A stretch of 32,170 nucleotides of DNA. It comes from Deltaproteobacteria bacterium. GTDB taxonomy: Bacteria > Desulfobacterota > Desulfobulbia > Desulfobulbales > Desulfurivibrionaceae. The stretch spans positions 1 to 32,170 of the forward strand of contig JAJZRJ010000033.1 in assembly GCA_021802775.1 (NCBI GenBank), written 5' to 3'. Under the pieces are notes generated by a model. That model saw only the letters and a program-made list of their open reading frames with translations, was not told the origin of the DNA and ran no database searches. The position numbers and the translations under genes were made by a program. Shown piece by piece: positions 7,465 to 15,089 of this stretch (position 1 is the first letter of the stretch; each line of letters starts with the position of its first letter).

Positions 7465-8176
7465 TTTTTCGATTATTTCTCGGGCGCCGCAAGCATGCCG
7501 GCAGGGCCCGGGGAATAGCGGACCCATGCGGGAAATCCTTCAAAAGCTCAAGCTTGGGCAGGAGGAACTCCCCCCTTCCCCGCTTGACGACCACCCCGGC
7601 CTTGACCATCTCGTTGATGAGGGTCGAGACGGTCTGCCTGGAAGACCCCACCACGGCAGCGAGCTGCTCCATGGTCAAATCCACCGCCAGGCGGATGCCG
7701 CCTTCCTCCGGGCAGCCGTGGCTTCGCGCCTCATACAGCAAAAACTCGACCAGCCGCTGGGTAACGTCCTTGAAGACCAGGCTGTCAATGATGGAAAAGG
7801 ATTGCTTGAGCAGTTCGCCCAACACACCCGTCACGGTCCGGGAAAAGACCGGATACGCGGTCATGAAACGGTGGAATTTGGCGGTGGGCATGGCCAGAAG
7901 CACGGTATCGTCGAGGGTGGAAACAAAGGCCCTGGTATGGGTACTGTAGATGTCGCCCTGTTTCAGGATGGCCAGGGAAAATTCCTTATCCTCGAAGGCG
8001 AGATAGACCCGCACCCTGCCCTTCTTGACGATGAACACCAGATCGGCGTGGTCATCGGCCTGAAAGATCAAGACGTTGCGGGGGAAAACCATTTCGGTGA
8101 ATTCAGCCCGAACCCCGCCATATTCAGGTTTTTGCAGTTCCTTGATCAGGTCTGTCGAGAAAAGATCCGTTTTCAT
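7451..8176 (-). CDS. cooA: CooA-like CO-sensing heme transcription factor (CRP/FNR family)
   Basis: A 241-aa CRP/FNR protein with an N-terminal cyclic-nucleotide-type beta-roll, a long C-helix (about 112-145) and a C-terminal winged helix-turn-helix (LTMEQLAAVVGSSRQTVSTL, recognition helix SSRQTV). The loop GDIYSTHT aligns with the heme-binding GDMFCMHS of R. rubrum CooA. The distal His is kept (H80), whereas the redox-switch Cys is Ser, as expected in CooA proteins outside R. rubrum. There is no FNR-type N-terminal cysteine set. It lies directly upstream of cooS with a CooA-type operator between them. A basic tail follows the DNA-binding domain. The ribosome site is weak. It should bind CO through heme and activate cooS. 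Confidence 0.88.
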   Translation of the reverse strand: MKTDLFSTDLIKELQKPEYGGVRAEFTEMVFPRNVLIFQADDHADLVFIVKKGRVRVYLAFEDKEFSLAILKQGDIYSTHTRAFVSTLDDTVLLAMPTAKFHRFMTAYPVFSRTVTGVLGELLKQSFSIIDSLVFKDVTQRLVEFLLYEARSHGCPEEGGIRLAVDLTMEQLAAVVGSSRQTVSTLINEMVKAGVVVKRGRGEFLLPKLELLKDFPHGSAIPRALPACLRRPRNNRKMSGS

Positions 8177-8245
8177 GGGAGTTCACCGGGCATGGGCGGC
8201 GACCGGGCCACCGAGGAAATTTCCTGCCGAGAGGACAAGGGGCAT

Positions 8246-8264
8246 TATGTGATATTCCCACATA
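8246..8264 (-). promoter_or_regulatory. Inverted repeat upstream of cooA, possible CRP/FNR-type operator
   Basis: TATGTG at 8246-8251 and CACATA at 8259-8264 form a perfect 6-bp inverted repeat with a 7-nt centre, about 70-88 bp upstream of the cooA ATG and between the radical SAM stop and cooA. The TGTG/CACA half-sites resemble CRP-family operators but differ from the CooA site near cooS. A CATAAT hexamer overlaps it on the cooA strand. Confidence 0.45.
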
Positions 8265-8304
8265 CTGTATAGATATGCCGCTTCAAACAGGACAGCCTCT
8301 TTGC

Positions 8305-9318
8305 TTACGCCACCAGCACCGTGCCCCGGGGCATTTCCGAACGGAAATCGAGGCGAACGCCGTCGAGCAGCCCGGCCCGGGCGAGCTGTTTCAGATGGGC
8401 ATTCGCCTTGCCCCGGACCAGGGACTGATCGCGAGAGGAAAGGAGCAGCGCCCGGCTGACACCAGGCTGGCCGGCAAGGCACTGCCGAATCTTTTGCAGC
8501 AGCATCCGCGCCTTGACCAGTTCGCCGAAGGCCGGATGATGCGGGCCGGCCACGAGAGCCGCGGCCAGGGCTGCCGAATGCTGCAACCCCATGCGCACCA
8601 CCGGGATGGCGACCGCATCGAACAGCGCCTTCAGCCGGGCGGTCAACACCACCGCCCGCGCCAGGGAAAGTGGTTGGTAGCGCCCGGCCGCGTACCACGC
8701 TGCCAGCTCGCTGCCAGCCACCACCACGGTCGGATAGAGCCGGACAAAATCAGGACCCAGCGCGGCCACCTGCTTGGCGGAGGTCATGAGCGTGGCCGGG
8801 GTTTCGGCCGGCAGCCCCGCCATGAGCTGAATGCCGACCGCCAGCCCGGCCTGCCGCAAGGCCGCCACTGCCGGCGGCACATCGCCCGCGGTGTGACCGC
8901 GCCGGCAGAGGGTGAGCACCGAAGGCGTCATGGACTGCACCCCCAACTCCACGGTGCGCACCCCGGATGCCTCGAGAAAATCGGCGCCATCGGCATCCAC
9001 CATGTCGGGCCGGGTGGAAAGACGGAGACCAGCCACCCGGCCGTCCGCCAGATAGGGCGCCACCGCTCCCAGCAGCTCCGCCTGGCGCGGCCTTGGCAGC
9101 CCGGTGAAGCTGCCGCCGTAAAAGGCGACCTGCACCTCGGCTTCCGGAGACCGGCGCGGCCAGCCAAGGGCCCCGTCGATGGCTGCGGCCACCTCGGCCG
9201 CGCCAATCCGGCCAGCTGCCTCGCCCTGCCCGCTGATCTGGTGCTGGTTGCAGAAAACGCAATGATGCGGACAGCCCTGATGGGCGATGAAAATCGGGAT
9301 GATAAAAGGCGCTGGCAT
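8305..9318 (-). CDS. Elp3-like radical SAM protein (no acetyltransferase domain)
   Basis: A 337-aa radical SAM enzyme. The [4Fe-4S] motif CPHHCVFCNQ lies about 15 residues from the N-terminus after IPIFIAHQG, followed by FYGGSFTG, the usual second SAM-binding strand. It continues with VELGVQSM and a C-terminal Radical_SAM_C-like region. This architecture matches the COG1243-related proteins that sit beside rnc in many anaerobes. The frame is open to 9555, but that extension overlaps RNase III; the ATG at 9318, 10 nt after the rnc stop, gives the family N-terminus. The ribosome site is poor, so translation is probably coupled to rnc. Its substrate is not known; a tRNA or other RNA target would be a guess. 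Confidence 0.85.
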   Translation of the reverse strand: MPAPFIIPIFIAHQGCPHHCVFCNQHQISGQGEAAGRIGAAEVAAAIDGALGWPRRSPEAEVQVAFYGGSFTGLPRPRQAELLGAVAPYLADGRVAGLRLSTRPDMVDADGADFLEASGVRTVELGVQSMTPSVLTLCRRGHTAGDVPPAVAALRQAGLAVGIQLMAGLPAETPATLMTSAKQVAALGPDFVRLYPTVVVAGSELAAWYAAGRYQPLSLARAVVLTARLKALFDAVAIPVVRMGLQHSAALAAALVAGPHHPAFGELVKARMLLQKIRQCLAGQPGVSRALLLSSRDQSLVRGKANAHLKQLARAGLLDGVRLDFRSEMPRGTVLVA

Positions 9319-9328
9319 GAGGCAAGGC

Positions 9329-10069
9329 TCAGCCAATGGTATCCAGGGCGGCATGATCCTCCAGGGCCGCGGCTGCGGCCCGCTGCTCCGCCTCTTTCTT
9401 GCTGCGCGCGGTGCCGCTGCCCAACACCTGGCCGCGGAAACGGACCGACACCGTAAAGCGTTTGGCATGGTCCGGCCCCGATTCACTGTCCACCGCATAA
9501 ACCGGCGCCTCGCCATAGCGCTCCTGGAGCAATTCCTGCAGACCGCTCTTGGCATCGGCCTGCAACAAATTCTGGCGCCGCGTTTCCAGCCAGGGGGAAA
9601 AATGATGACGGATCACCGCCATGGCCGCATCAAAACCGCCATCCTCATAGATGGCGCCCACCACTGCCTCATGGGCGCAGGAAAGGATCGACGGCTTCTC
9701 CCGTCCGGCCGAACCCTCCTCGCCGCGGCCGAGCAGCAGATGCTCGCCTAAGCCCAGTTCCCGGGCCATCACCGCCAGGTGCCCCTCGTTGACCAGGGCG
9801 GCCCGCAACCGGGTCAGCTCACCCTCCCGCATCGCGGGGTAGGAGGTGTAAAGGAGATGACCCACCGCCAGGGCGAGCACCGCGTCGCCCAAAAATTCCA
9901 GCCGCTCGTTGTCGATGTCCGCGCCGCCCCCCTGCTCGAAGGCATACGAGCTGTGGATCAGGGCCTGCTGGAGCAACGCGGGGGTACGGAAGACATAGCC
10001 GAAGCGGGCCGCCAGGACGGCGAGCTGTTCCCGGTGCTGCACGGCCAGGTTGTCGATGGTCTCGTTCAT
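9329..10069 (-). CDS. rnc: Ribonuclease III
   Basis: A 246-aa RNase III with the catalytic domain signature NERLEFLGDAVL (E55, D62), the second catalytic segment ending in HEAVVGAIYEDGG (E134), and a C-terminal double-stranded RNA-binding domain (SGLQELLQERYG onward). It processes rRNA precursors and other duplex RNAs. The usual LADxxE segment reads LSCAHE, so the Asp equivalent to E. coli D114 is Cys131 while the essential Glu is kept. The start at 10069 (MNETID) is chosen because a longer frame would run into the tRNA-Cys gene. It is probably cotranscribed with the radical SAM gene 10 nt downstream. Confidence 0.95.
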   Translation of the reverse strand: MNETIDNLAVQHREQLAVLAARFGYVFRTPALLQQALIHSSYAFEQGGGADIDNERLEFLGDAVLALAVGHLLYTSYPAMREGELTRLRAALVNEGHLAVMARELGLGEHLLLGRGEEGSAGREKPSILSCAHEAVVGAIYEDGGFDAAMAVIRHHFSPWLETRRQNLLQADAKSGLQELLQERYGEAPVYAVDSESGPDHAKRFTVSVRFRGQVLGSGTARSKKEAEQRAAAAALEDHAALDTIG

Positions 10070-10187
10070 GATGGTGTGCCGGTTGACGGTTAATGGACGC
10101 TCCAGCCACTGTACCCCCCATCCCGCGGATTGCCAAGGGCCATGTCGGCCCGGCGTGAACCCGCCTCGGCTGGCCGGATATTTTTTC

Positions 10188-10216
10188 TTGTCAAACGAAA
10201 GAACACTGTTTAAGAT
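10188..10216 (+). promoter_or_regulatory. Sigma70 promoter for tRNA-Cys
   Basis: TTGTCA at 10188-10193 (5 of 6 to the -35 consensus) and TAAGAT at 10211-10216 with a 17-bp spacer, predicting a start about 20 nt before the tRNA. Confidence 0.7.
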
Positions 10217-10243
10217 GGGCGACTCGTTATCCCCCGCGATAAC

Positions 10244-10318
10244 GGCGGCGTAGCCAAGTGGTAAGGCAGTGGTCTGCAAAACCATTATTCAGCGGTTCAA
10301 ATCCGCTCGCCGCCTCCA
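10244..10318 (+). tRNA. tRNA-Cys (anticodon GCA)
   Basis: A complete cloverleaf: acceptor GGCGGCG (10244-10250) pairs with CGCCGCC (10308-10314), discriminator T10315, and the CCA end is encoded (10316-10318). The anticodon loop CTGCAAA carries GCA, and the T-arm has GGTTCAAATCC. The U discriminator is a cysteine identity element. It has its own promoter and terminator, so it is a single-gene unit. Confidence 0.97.
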
Positions 10319-10326
10319 AATACCAG

Positions 10327-10362
10327 AAACGGTCAGCGTCGCGAGGCGCTGACCGTTTTTTT
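10327..10362 (+). terminator. Intrinsic terminator of tRNA-Cys
   Basis: A 12-bp stem (10327-10338 with 10347-10358), extendable by two pairs around a GCGA tetraloop, ends in a run of seven T (10356-10362), starting 9 nt after the CCA end. Confidence 0.92.
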
Positions 10363-10445
10363 GTCACTGCCCTGCGGAGTACGCCACCCTAAGGTTTCCG
10401 CCCTTTTGCCTTCAGCCGGCCGGCCGTTTTCCCAGGCCGCAACTC

Positions 10446-10475
10446 TTGACAAAACCGACCTTTTTCAGGTATCAC
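10446..10475 (+). promoter_or_regulatory. Candidate promoter for the endopeptidase/transpeptidase pair
   Basis: TTGACA at 10446-10451 and TATCAC at 10470-10475 with an 18-bp spacer, about 41 bp before the ATG at 10517. The -35 is perfect and the -10 weak. Confidence 0.5.
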
Positions 10476-10516
10476 GGCTCTATACTTCCGATACCCAAGG
10501 ATCGTAAGGACGCTTC

Positions 10517-11071
10517 ATGGATTTTTGCCGCCACCGCCGCTCTTTTCTCAAGAAGTCGCTCTTCGCCTCCGCCCTGCTTCTCTGCGGCCAGCCGGCCTGG
10601 GGCAGGACCACCGATGGTACCAACTCCGGCAGTCCTCTCCGCCTCTACAACACCCATACCGGCGAGACGGTGGCGGTGAGCCTCCGCGATGCCTTGGAGC
10701 ACAACGACCAGGGGGCCATGGAGACCCTCAACTGGATCTTCCGCTGCCACTACACCAACCAGGTCCACCCCATCGACCCGCGCACCCTCGACTACCTGAG
10801 CCTGCTCCACCAGACCGTGGGTGGCAATCGGGAGATCCACATCATCTCCGGCTACCGCTCGCCGGAATACAACGAGGTGCTGCGCCGCGAAAACGGCGGC
10901 GTGGCCCGGCACAGCCTGCATCTCGATGGCCGGGCGCTGGACATCCGCGTCCCCGGCGTCAATCTGGCCGATCTCCGGCAGGCGGCCCTGGGCCTGCAAT
11001 ACGGCGGAGTCGGCTATTATCCGGGCAGCAACTTCCTCCACCTCGATTCCGGCCGCTTCCGCCAGTGGTAA
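10517..11071 (+). CDS. MepK/YcbK-like murein endopeptidase (DUF882, M15-type), Tat-exported
   Basis: A 184-aa protein. The N-terminus has a twin-arginine signal, HRRSFLKK followed by a hydrophobic stretch and PAWG cleavage region. The mature part is a peptidase M15A/DUF882 domain. Zn ligands are visible as H135 and D142 (SLHLDGRALDI) and H175 (FLHLD), with the SGYRSPEYNE helix before them. E. coli MepK (YcbK), also a Tat substrate, cleaves mDAP-mDAP (3-3) crosslinks. The next gene is a YcbB-type transpeptidase that would make such crosslinks, the same pairing as ycbB-ycbK in enterobacteria. The start is supported by TAAGGA upstream. The GTG of the next gene overlaps its last codons, implying coupled translation. 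Confidence 0.88.
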   Translation: MDFCRHRRSFLKKSLFASALLLCGQPAWGRTTDGTNSGSPLRLYNTHTGETVAVSLRDALEHNDQGAMETLNWIFRCHYTNQVHPIDPRTLDYLSLLHQTVGGNREIHIISGYRSPEYNEVLRRENGGVARHSLHLDGRALDIRVPGVNLADLRQAALGLQYGGVGYYPGSNFLHLDSGRFRQW

Positions 11072-12783
11072 TCGTTGCCGGTCCGGCTGTATCCTCTCGC
11101 CTGTTTAAGCGACTTTTGCTGTTGGTCGGCATCTTGCTCAGCCTGACCGGCTGCCAACCCCTCATCTCGCCGCCATCTCCTGCGCCAACGGCCCCGCCTC
11201 CCCCAGCCGTCCCGGCGGCCAGTCCGCTCATTGTCACCGTACAGAATGAGACCACCCAAGGCGGCACCCATCTGCCGAGCGCCGCCGCGGTCCGCGAATT
11301 CTATCGCGCCCGCCATGGCGCGCCGGCCTGGCAACGCCCGGAACATCCCGATCTTGCCAACCAGGTCATGACCGCCATCCGTGAAAGCGCGGCCGAGGGC
11401 TTCGCGCCGGCCGATTATCACCTGCGGGAGTTGGATGCCCTCATCCAGACTCCAGCCACCACCCCGGAACAGAGAATCGAACAGGAGCTGCTGCTCACCG
11501 ATGCCTTTCTCACGCTGGCCACCCACTACCGTTACGGCCGACTCAATCTCCAGGCCGTCCTGCCGGAATGGCAGCCCCAACGACGGAACGAAAATCTGGG
11601 TGCCCTGCTGGAGACCGCGCTGCGCGAAGGCTCCATCTCCACGGCGCTTCAGCAATTGCTGCCCACCGCGCCGGGCTACCGCGCTCTCAAGGCCGCCCTG
11701 GCCCGCCATCGCCAGCTTGCCGACCAGGGCGGCTGGCCGACGATCCCGAGCGGCAGACGCCTTCAGCAGGGGGACCATGGTCCGCGGGTCGCGCTCCTTC
11801 GCCGGCGACTGACCTTGAGCAGCGATCTTCCCGCTGATACCGCCCCGACCATCGACCGTTTCGATGCTCCTCTCCACGCGGCGGTGCGGCGCTTCCAAAC
11901 CCGCCACGGCCTCAAGGCCGATGGCGTGGTCGAACAGAACACCCTGAAGGCCCTCAATGTCCTGGTAAGGCGTCGAATCCAGCAGTTGATCATCAACCTC
12001 GAACACTGGCGCTGGCTGCCCCGCGACTTCGGCTCGCGTCACATCGTGGTCAACATCCCCGGCTTTTCCCTGACCGTGCTCGAAAACCAGCAGCCGGTCC
12101 TGACCATGCGGGTGGTGGTCGGCCGAACGGATCGCCAGACCCCGATTTTCCACAGCACCATCAGCCATCTGGTGCTGAATCCCACCTGGGAGGTGCCGCG
12201 CGAGATCGCGGCCAAGGACCTACTGCCCAAGATCCGCAAGGATCCGGCCTACCTCCAACGCTTCGGCTTCCGGGTGCTTAACGGCAACGGCGGCAACGGT
12301 CAGGAACTCAACCCTGCCCAGATCGACTGGCAGCAGGTCTCCCCAGCCACCTTCCACTACCGCCTGAGCCAAAAGCCAGGGACCAGCAACTTCCTCGGCC
12401 GGGTGAAGTTCATCTTCCCCAACCCCTACAGCGTCTATCTGCACGACACCTCCGCCCCGGAACTTTTCCAGCGGGAGAAGCGGGCCTTCAGTTCCGGTTG
12501 CGTCCGACTGGAAAAGCCGCTGGAGCTTGCGGCCCTGCTGCTCCGCGATACTCCCCTCGGCTCCCGCGAGGGCCTGGACGCCGCGCTTAAAAACAGCACC
12601 CGCACCGTCCGCCTGCCAGCCCCCATGCCAGTCTCCCTCATCTACCAGACCGCCTGGGTTGACGACGACGGCACCCTCCAGCTGCGGCCCGATCTCTACG
12701 GCTACGACCGTCTGATCGAAGAAGGCCTGGAAGGTCAGGCCGTCCGCAAACCGCTGCCCTGCATCGGCGGCTGCGGCGAGTAA
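11065..12783 (+). CDS. YcbB-like L,D-transpeptidase lipoprotein
   Basis: A 572-aa protein from a GTG at 11065 that overlaps the final Trp-stop of the preceding gene. A hydrophobic segment ends in the lipobox LTGC (C30), then a proline-rich linker suggests a lipoprotein anchored facing the periplasm. Domains in order: an N-terminal scaffold domain (about 60-220), a peptidoglycan-binding domain (LQQGDHGPRVALLRR... onward, about 225-300) and a YkuD catalytic domain with SSGCVRLEKP (nucleophile Cys479). Length is near the 615 aa of E. coli YcbB/LdtD. It forms 3-3 crosslinks between stem peptides. No ATG is available in frame near the start and no clear ribosome site is visible, so a TTG or GTG start with translational coupling is inferred. 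Confidence 0.88.
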   Translation: MVIVAGPAVSSRLFKRLLLLVGILLSLTGCQPLISPPSPAPTAPPPPAVPAASPLIVTVQNETTQGGTHLPSAAAVREFYRARHGAPAWQRPEHPDLANQVMTAIRESAAEGFAPADYHLRELDALIQTPATTPEQRIEQELLLTDAFLTLATHYRYGRLNLQAVLPEWQPQRRNENLGALLETALREGSISTALQQLLPTAPGYRALKAALARHRQLADQGGWPTIPSGRRLQQGDHGPRVALLRRRLTLSSDLPADTAPTIDRFDAPLHAAVRRFQTRHGLKADGVVEQNTLKALNVLVRRRIQQLIINLEHWRWLPRDFGSRHIVVNIPGFSLTVLENQQPVLTMRVVVGRTDRQTPIFHSTISHLVLNPTWEVPREIAAKDLLPKIRKDPAYLQRFGFRVLNGNGGNGQELNPAQIDWQQVSPATFHYRLSQKPGTSNFLGRVKFIFPNPYSVYLHDTSAPELFQREKRAFSSGCVRLEKPLELAALLLRDTPLGSREGLDAALKNSTRTVRLPAPMPVSLIYQTAWVDDDGTLQLRPDLYGYDRLIEEGLEGQAVRKPLPCIGGCGE

Positions 12784-12836
12784 TGCCCGCCTCGGCGCTG
12801 CTCCGAACGATCTTGCCACCGGCCTGAAATGGGCGC

Positions 12837-12867
12837 AAAAAGGGATGGGGCTTGGGCCTCATCCCTT
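12837..12867 (-). terminator. Intrinsic terminator of the CheZ-like gene
   Basis: A stem of about 11 bp (12840-12850 with 12857-12867, including one G-T pair) with a 6-nt loop. On the minus strand it ends in TTTTT, 30 nt after the stop at 12897. Confidence 0.8.
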
Positions 12868-12896
12868 GATCGTGGTCCTATCTCCCCGAAATCCAT

Positions 12897-14444
12897 CTAA
12901 AAGCCGAACTCCTCCAGCATCTTGTTGACCGTTTCCTGATCGAGCGGCCCCTCGGCCCGCGCCTCGCTCATCCCCTTGAGGTAGCGGTCCACGTCATCCT
13001 GGGCCAGACGCTTGCTCTCCTCGGGGGTAATCTCGGCATTGCGCTCCTTGCTCTTGAGCTGAGAGCCGAAGGAAACGACCAGGGCCAACAGCTGAATCTG
13101 GAAATCGGAAAGCAGCTTGATGATCTTCATAATCTGCTGGCCGGAAAGATCCTGAAAACTCAGGGCCTCGGTGATGCGGGTTACGTCGTCGCAGATGCTG
13201 GTCGCCACCGTGAAGGCGCTTTCGATCTTGTTGAAGATCTCGACCTGATCCTCAAGGGACATGCGGCTCATGCCCGGCGGCATCGTTTCGTTCCCATTGC
13301 CGTTGCCCACCGCCTCGGCCACCTCGTCCACCAGGCCGGCCATGACGGTAAGGGCCTCGCGGAACTCCGCAAGCTGACCAGGATCGACCCCCACCGACGT
13401 CGGGGCAGGAGCGGAGGCCGGCTCCGCGGCCGATTCTTCGGTGGGGGGGACCTCCAACGGCAGCATCAGATCGAGGAAGATCTCGGCCTGGCTGGTATCC
13501 ATCTTCTTGAGCAGGTTCTGGATCTTCTTTTCCGTGCAGGCATCCCGCAACGGCCCGAGCACGTCGCTGAACGGCACGTTGTAAAAATTGTCCTCCGCCA
13601 CCAGGTCGCCTACCTTGGCGCTGATGGCATCGACAAAGGCGTCGTAATCGAAGATGGTCGCGGCCTGCTCACGGGCCGCGCTGATATGCCCCTTCACCGT
13701 CTCGTTGGTGCACAGTTCGTAGATGGTCTGGAACACCGCATCGAGGTTGAAAAGGTAGCGGAGTTTCTTCGGCGCTGCAGCCGGTGGCTGGACGGCCTCG
13801 CCACTCCCCAGCCCCGCCAGCAGCCCCTGCACCTTGTCCAACTGCTCTTTCAGCGCCGTCACCTTGGCCGCTGCCGTAAGGCCTCCCCCGCCCACCACCT
13901 CCTCCGCGGCTTCGCCACTCGCCTCGCCCGGTCCGACAAAAGCCTCATGGTGCTTGAGCTGGGCCAGGAGTTCCTTCACGTCATCGGTCTGGGCCTGCAC
14001 CTTTTCCACGTGATCCATGATCTCCATGGTCGCCTTCTCGGTCATGGCAACGATGTCGCGCAGCTGACTTTTGGCGTTCTCGATCTTTTCGCCCGCCTCG
14101 TCCAGCTCGGCCCGCCTCAGCTTGCGGTCCTCGGCCGGCAGTTCCATGATGGTGGAACTGAGACTTTTGGCGAGGTTGCCGATGTCCTTGTAGATGTCGC
14201 TGGAGATCTGCTTGTAGAACTCCTCGCCACGGTAGTCGCCGCCCGCAAGGTCGGGATGCAGCTCGGCCAGCCGCGGTACCGGAATCGACGGCACCGGTTG
14301 CGCCGCACTCACGATCTGCTGCACCACCCTGGTGGCCGGACTCTCCGGGGAGGCAAGCACAGTGATGTTATAGACCACCTTGTCGGTGGAAATCCGGAAG
14401 AATCCGGCGCTGATTTCTAGATTGACCTCCGGCCGTTCGATCAT
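12897..14444 (-). CDS. Long CheZ-like chemotaxis phosphatase
   Basis: A 515-aa protein, about twice the usual CheZ length. An N-terminal region (1-100) of unknown type is followed by a helix resembling the first CheZ hairpin helix (about 115-165, with AMTEKATMEIMDHVE). Next come about 220 residues not typical of CheZ, including an Ala/Pro/Gly-rich linker. The second CheZ helix carries FQDLSGQQIMKI, with the DxxxQ phosphatase pair D432 and Q436. CheZ dephosphorylates CheY-P. The start at 14444 has a perfect AGGAGG six bases upstream, favoured over the ATG seven codons earlier. The PilZ gene lies just upstream on the same strand. The C-terminus (KMLEEFGF) could be a CheY-binding tail, by analogy only. 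Confidence 0.75.
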   Translation of the reverse strand: MIERPEVNLEISAGFFRISTDKVVYNITVLASPESPATRVVQQIVSAAQPVPSIPVPRLAELHPDLAGGDYRGEEFYKQISSDIYKDIGNLAKSLSSTIMELPAEDRKLRRAELDEAGEKIENAKSQLRDIVAMTEKATMEIMDHVEKVQAQTDDVKELLAQLKHHEAFVGPGEASGEAAEEVVGGGGLTAAAKVTALKEQLDKVQGLLAGLGSGEAVQPPAAAPKKLRYLFNLDAVFQTIYELCTNETVKGHISAAREQAATIFDYDAFVDAISAKVGDLVAEDNFYNVPFSDVLGPLRDACTEKKIQNLLKKMDTSQAEIFLDLMLPLEVPPTEESAAEPASAPAPTSVGVDPGQLAEFREALTVMAGLVDEVAEAVGNGNGNETMPPGMSRMSLEDQVEIFNKIESAFTVATSICDDVTRITEALSFQDLSGQQIMKIIKLLSDFQIQLLALVVSFGSQLKSKERNAEITPEESKRLAQDDVDRYLKGMSEARAEGPLDQETVNKMLEEFGF

Positions 14445-14555
14445 GCCCTGCCTCCTGCATGGCAAATTATTCCCTTATCGTGCGCCGGGCGCGGCGCGAT
14501 ACCTGCTCTTCCTTCCCCATCGGTCACGCCGGCAAATCCTTGAGGACTTTTCGAA

Positions 14556-14933
14556 TTATTTCCAAATGATGCCGGAAAACTGCACGCCAATGTCATATTC
14601 TGTCGGATTTTTCCGGCTTACCGCCACCCAGACCACCATGCCGATCACATGGAGGGTGCCGACGTCGCCATCGCTCTTGGTGGCGACCCAGTGGTCGCCC
14701 CCGGCCAGCCAGCCGGAAAATTCCAGCATGATAACAAGCTGGGTGCCCAGTTCGATAGCCTCACCGGCCAGAAAACAGAGGCCGCCGCCGCCGATGTCAA
14801 GCAGTTCGCCAAGGCTGTCGAGGCCGCCATCGGCAAAGCGTTCCAGCCGGCAATAGCGTACGGCCAGTTCCTTTTCCACCCGCGCATAGTGGCGGCGCTC
14901 ACGGCCATCCTTGATCTTGTCCTCGTCTCCCAT
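14556..14933 (-). CDS. PilZ domain protein
   Basis: A 125-aa single PilZ domain. The RxxxR motif is present (ERRHYAR near the N-terminus), followed by LLDIGGGGLCF where the family has (D/N)xSxxG, so the Ser is Gly. PilZ domains bind cyclic di-GMP; with this Ser lost, binding may be weaker. The start at 14933 has GGAG five bases upstream; another ATG at 14978 would add 15 residues but its purine run is too close. It precedes the CheZ-like gene by 111 nt on the same strand, suggesting a motility-control cluster. It is divergent from arsR. Confidence 0.8.
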   Translation of the reverse strand: MGDEDKIKDGRERRHYARVEKELAVRYCRLERFADGGLDSLGELLDIGGGGLCFLAGEAIELGTQLVIMLEFSGWLAGGDHWVATKSDGDVGTLHVIGMVVWVAVSRKNPTEYDIGVQFSGIIWK

Positions 14934-15053
14934 GGGTTCTCCGTCGATTCGTTGCCCCGGTTCAACAACCCCGGACATTTTCCTGTTCTACCTTCTTTTG
15001 ATTCTAAAAATCAATTGCCCATCGCCGGAACAGGTTCCGCCCCGGAATCTCCC

Positions 15054-15082
15054 TTGACAGTTTTTTCATATTTGGTTAAATT
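15054..15082 (+). promoter_or_regulatory. Promoter of the ars operon
   Basis: TTGACA at 15054-15059, a 17-bp AT-rich spacer, and TAAATT at 15077-15082. The predicted start lies within a few bases of the arsR ATG (15090). ATTT-N4-AAAT (15070-15081) overlaps the -10 and could be part of an ArsR operator. Confidence 0.65.
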
Positions 15083-15089
15083 GCCAAGC

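Noticed and set aside
6260-8272. Very long open frame on the plus strand across cooS and cooA
   Set aside because: It is antisense to two clearly recognisable genes, has biased composition typical of GC-rich shadow frames and no family signature.
10070-10285. Longer RNase III start at 10285
   Set aside because: It would overlap the tRNA-Cys gene and its promoter and adds residues absent from the family.
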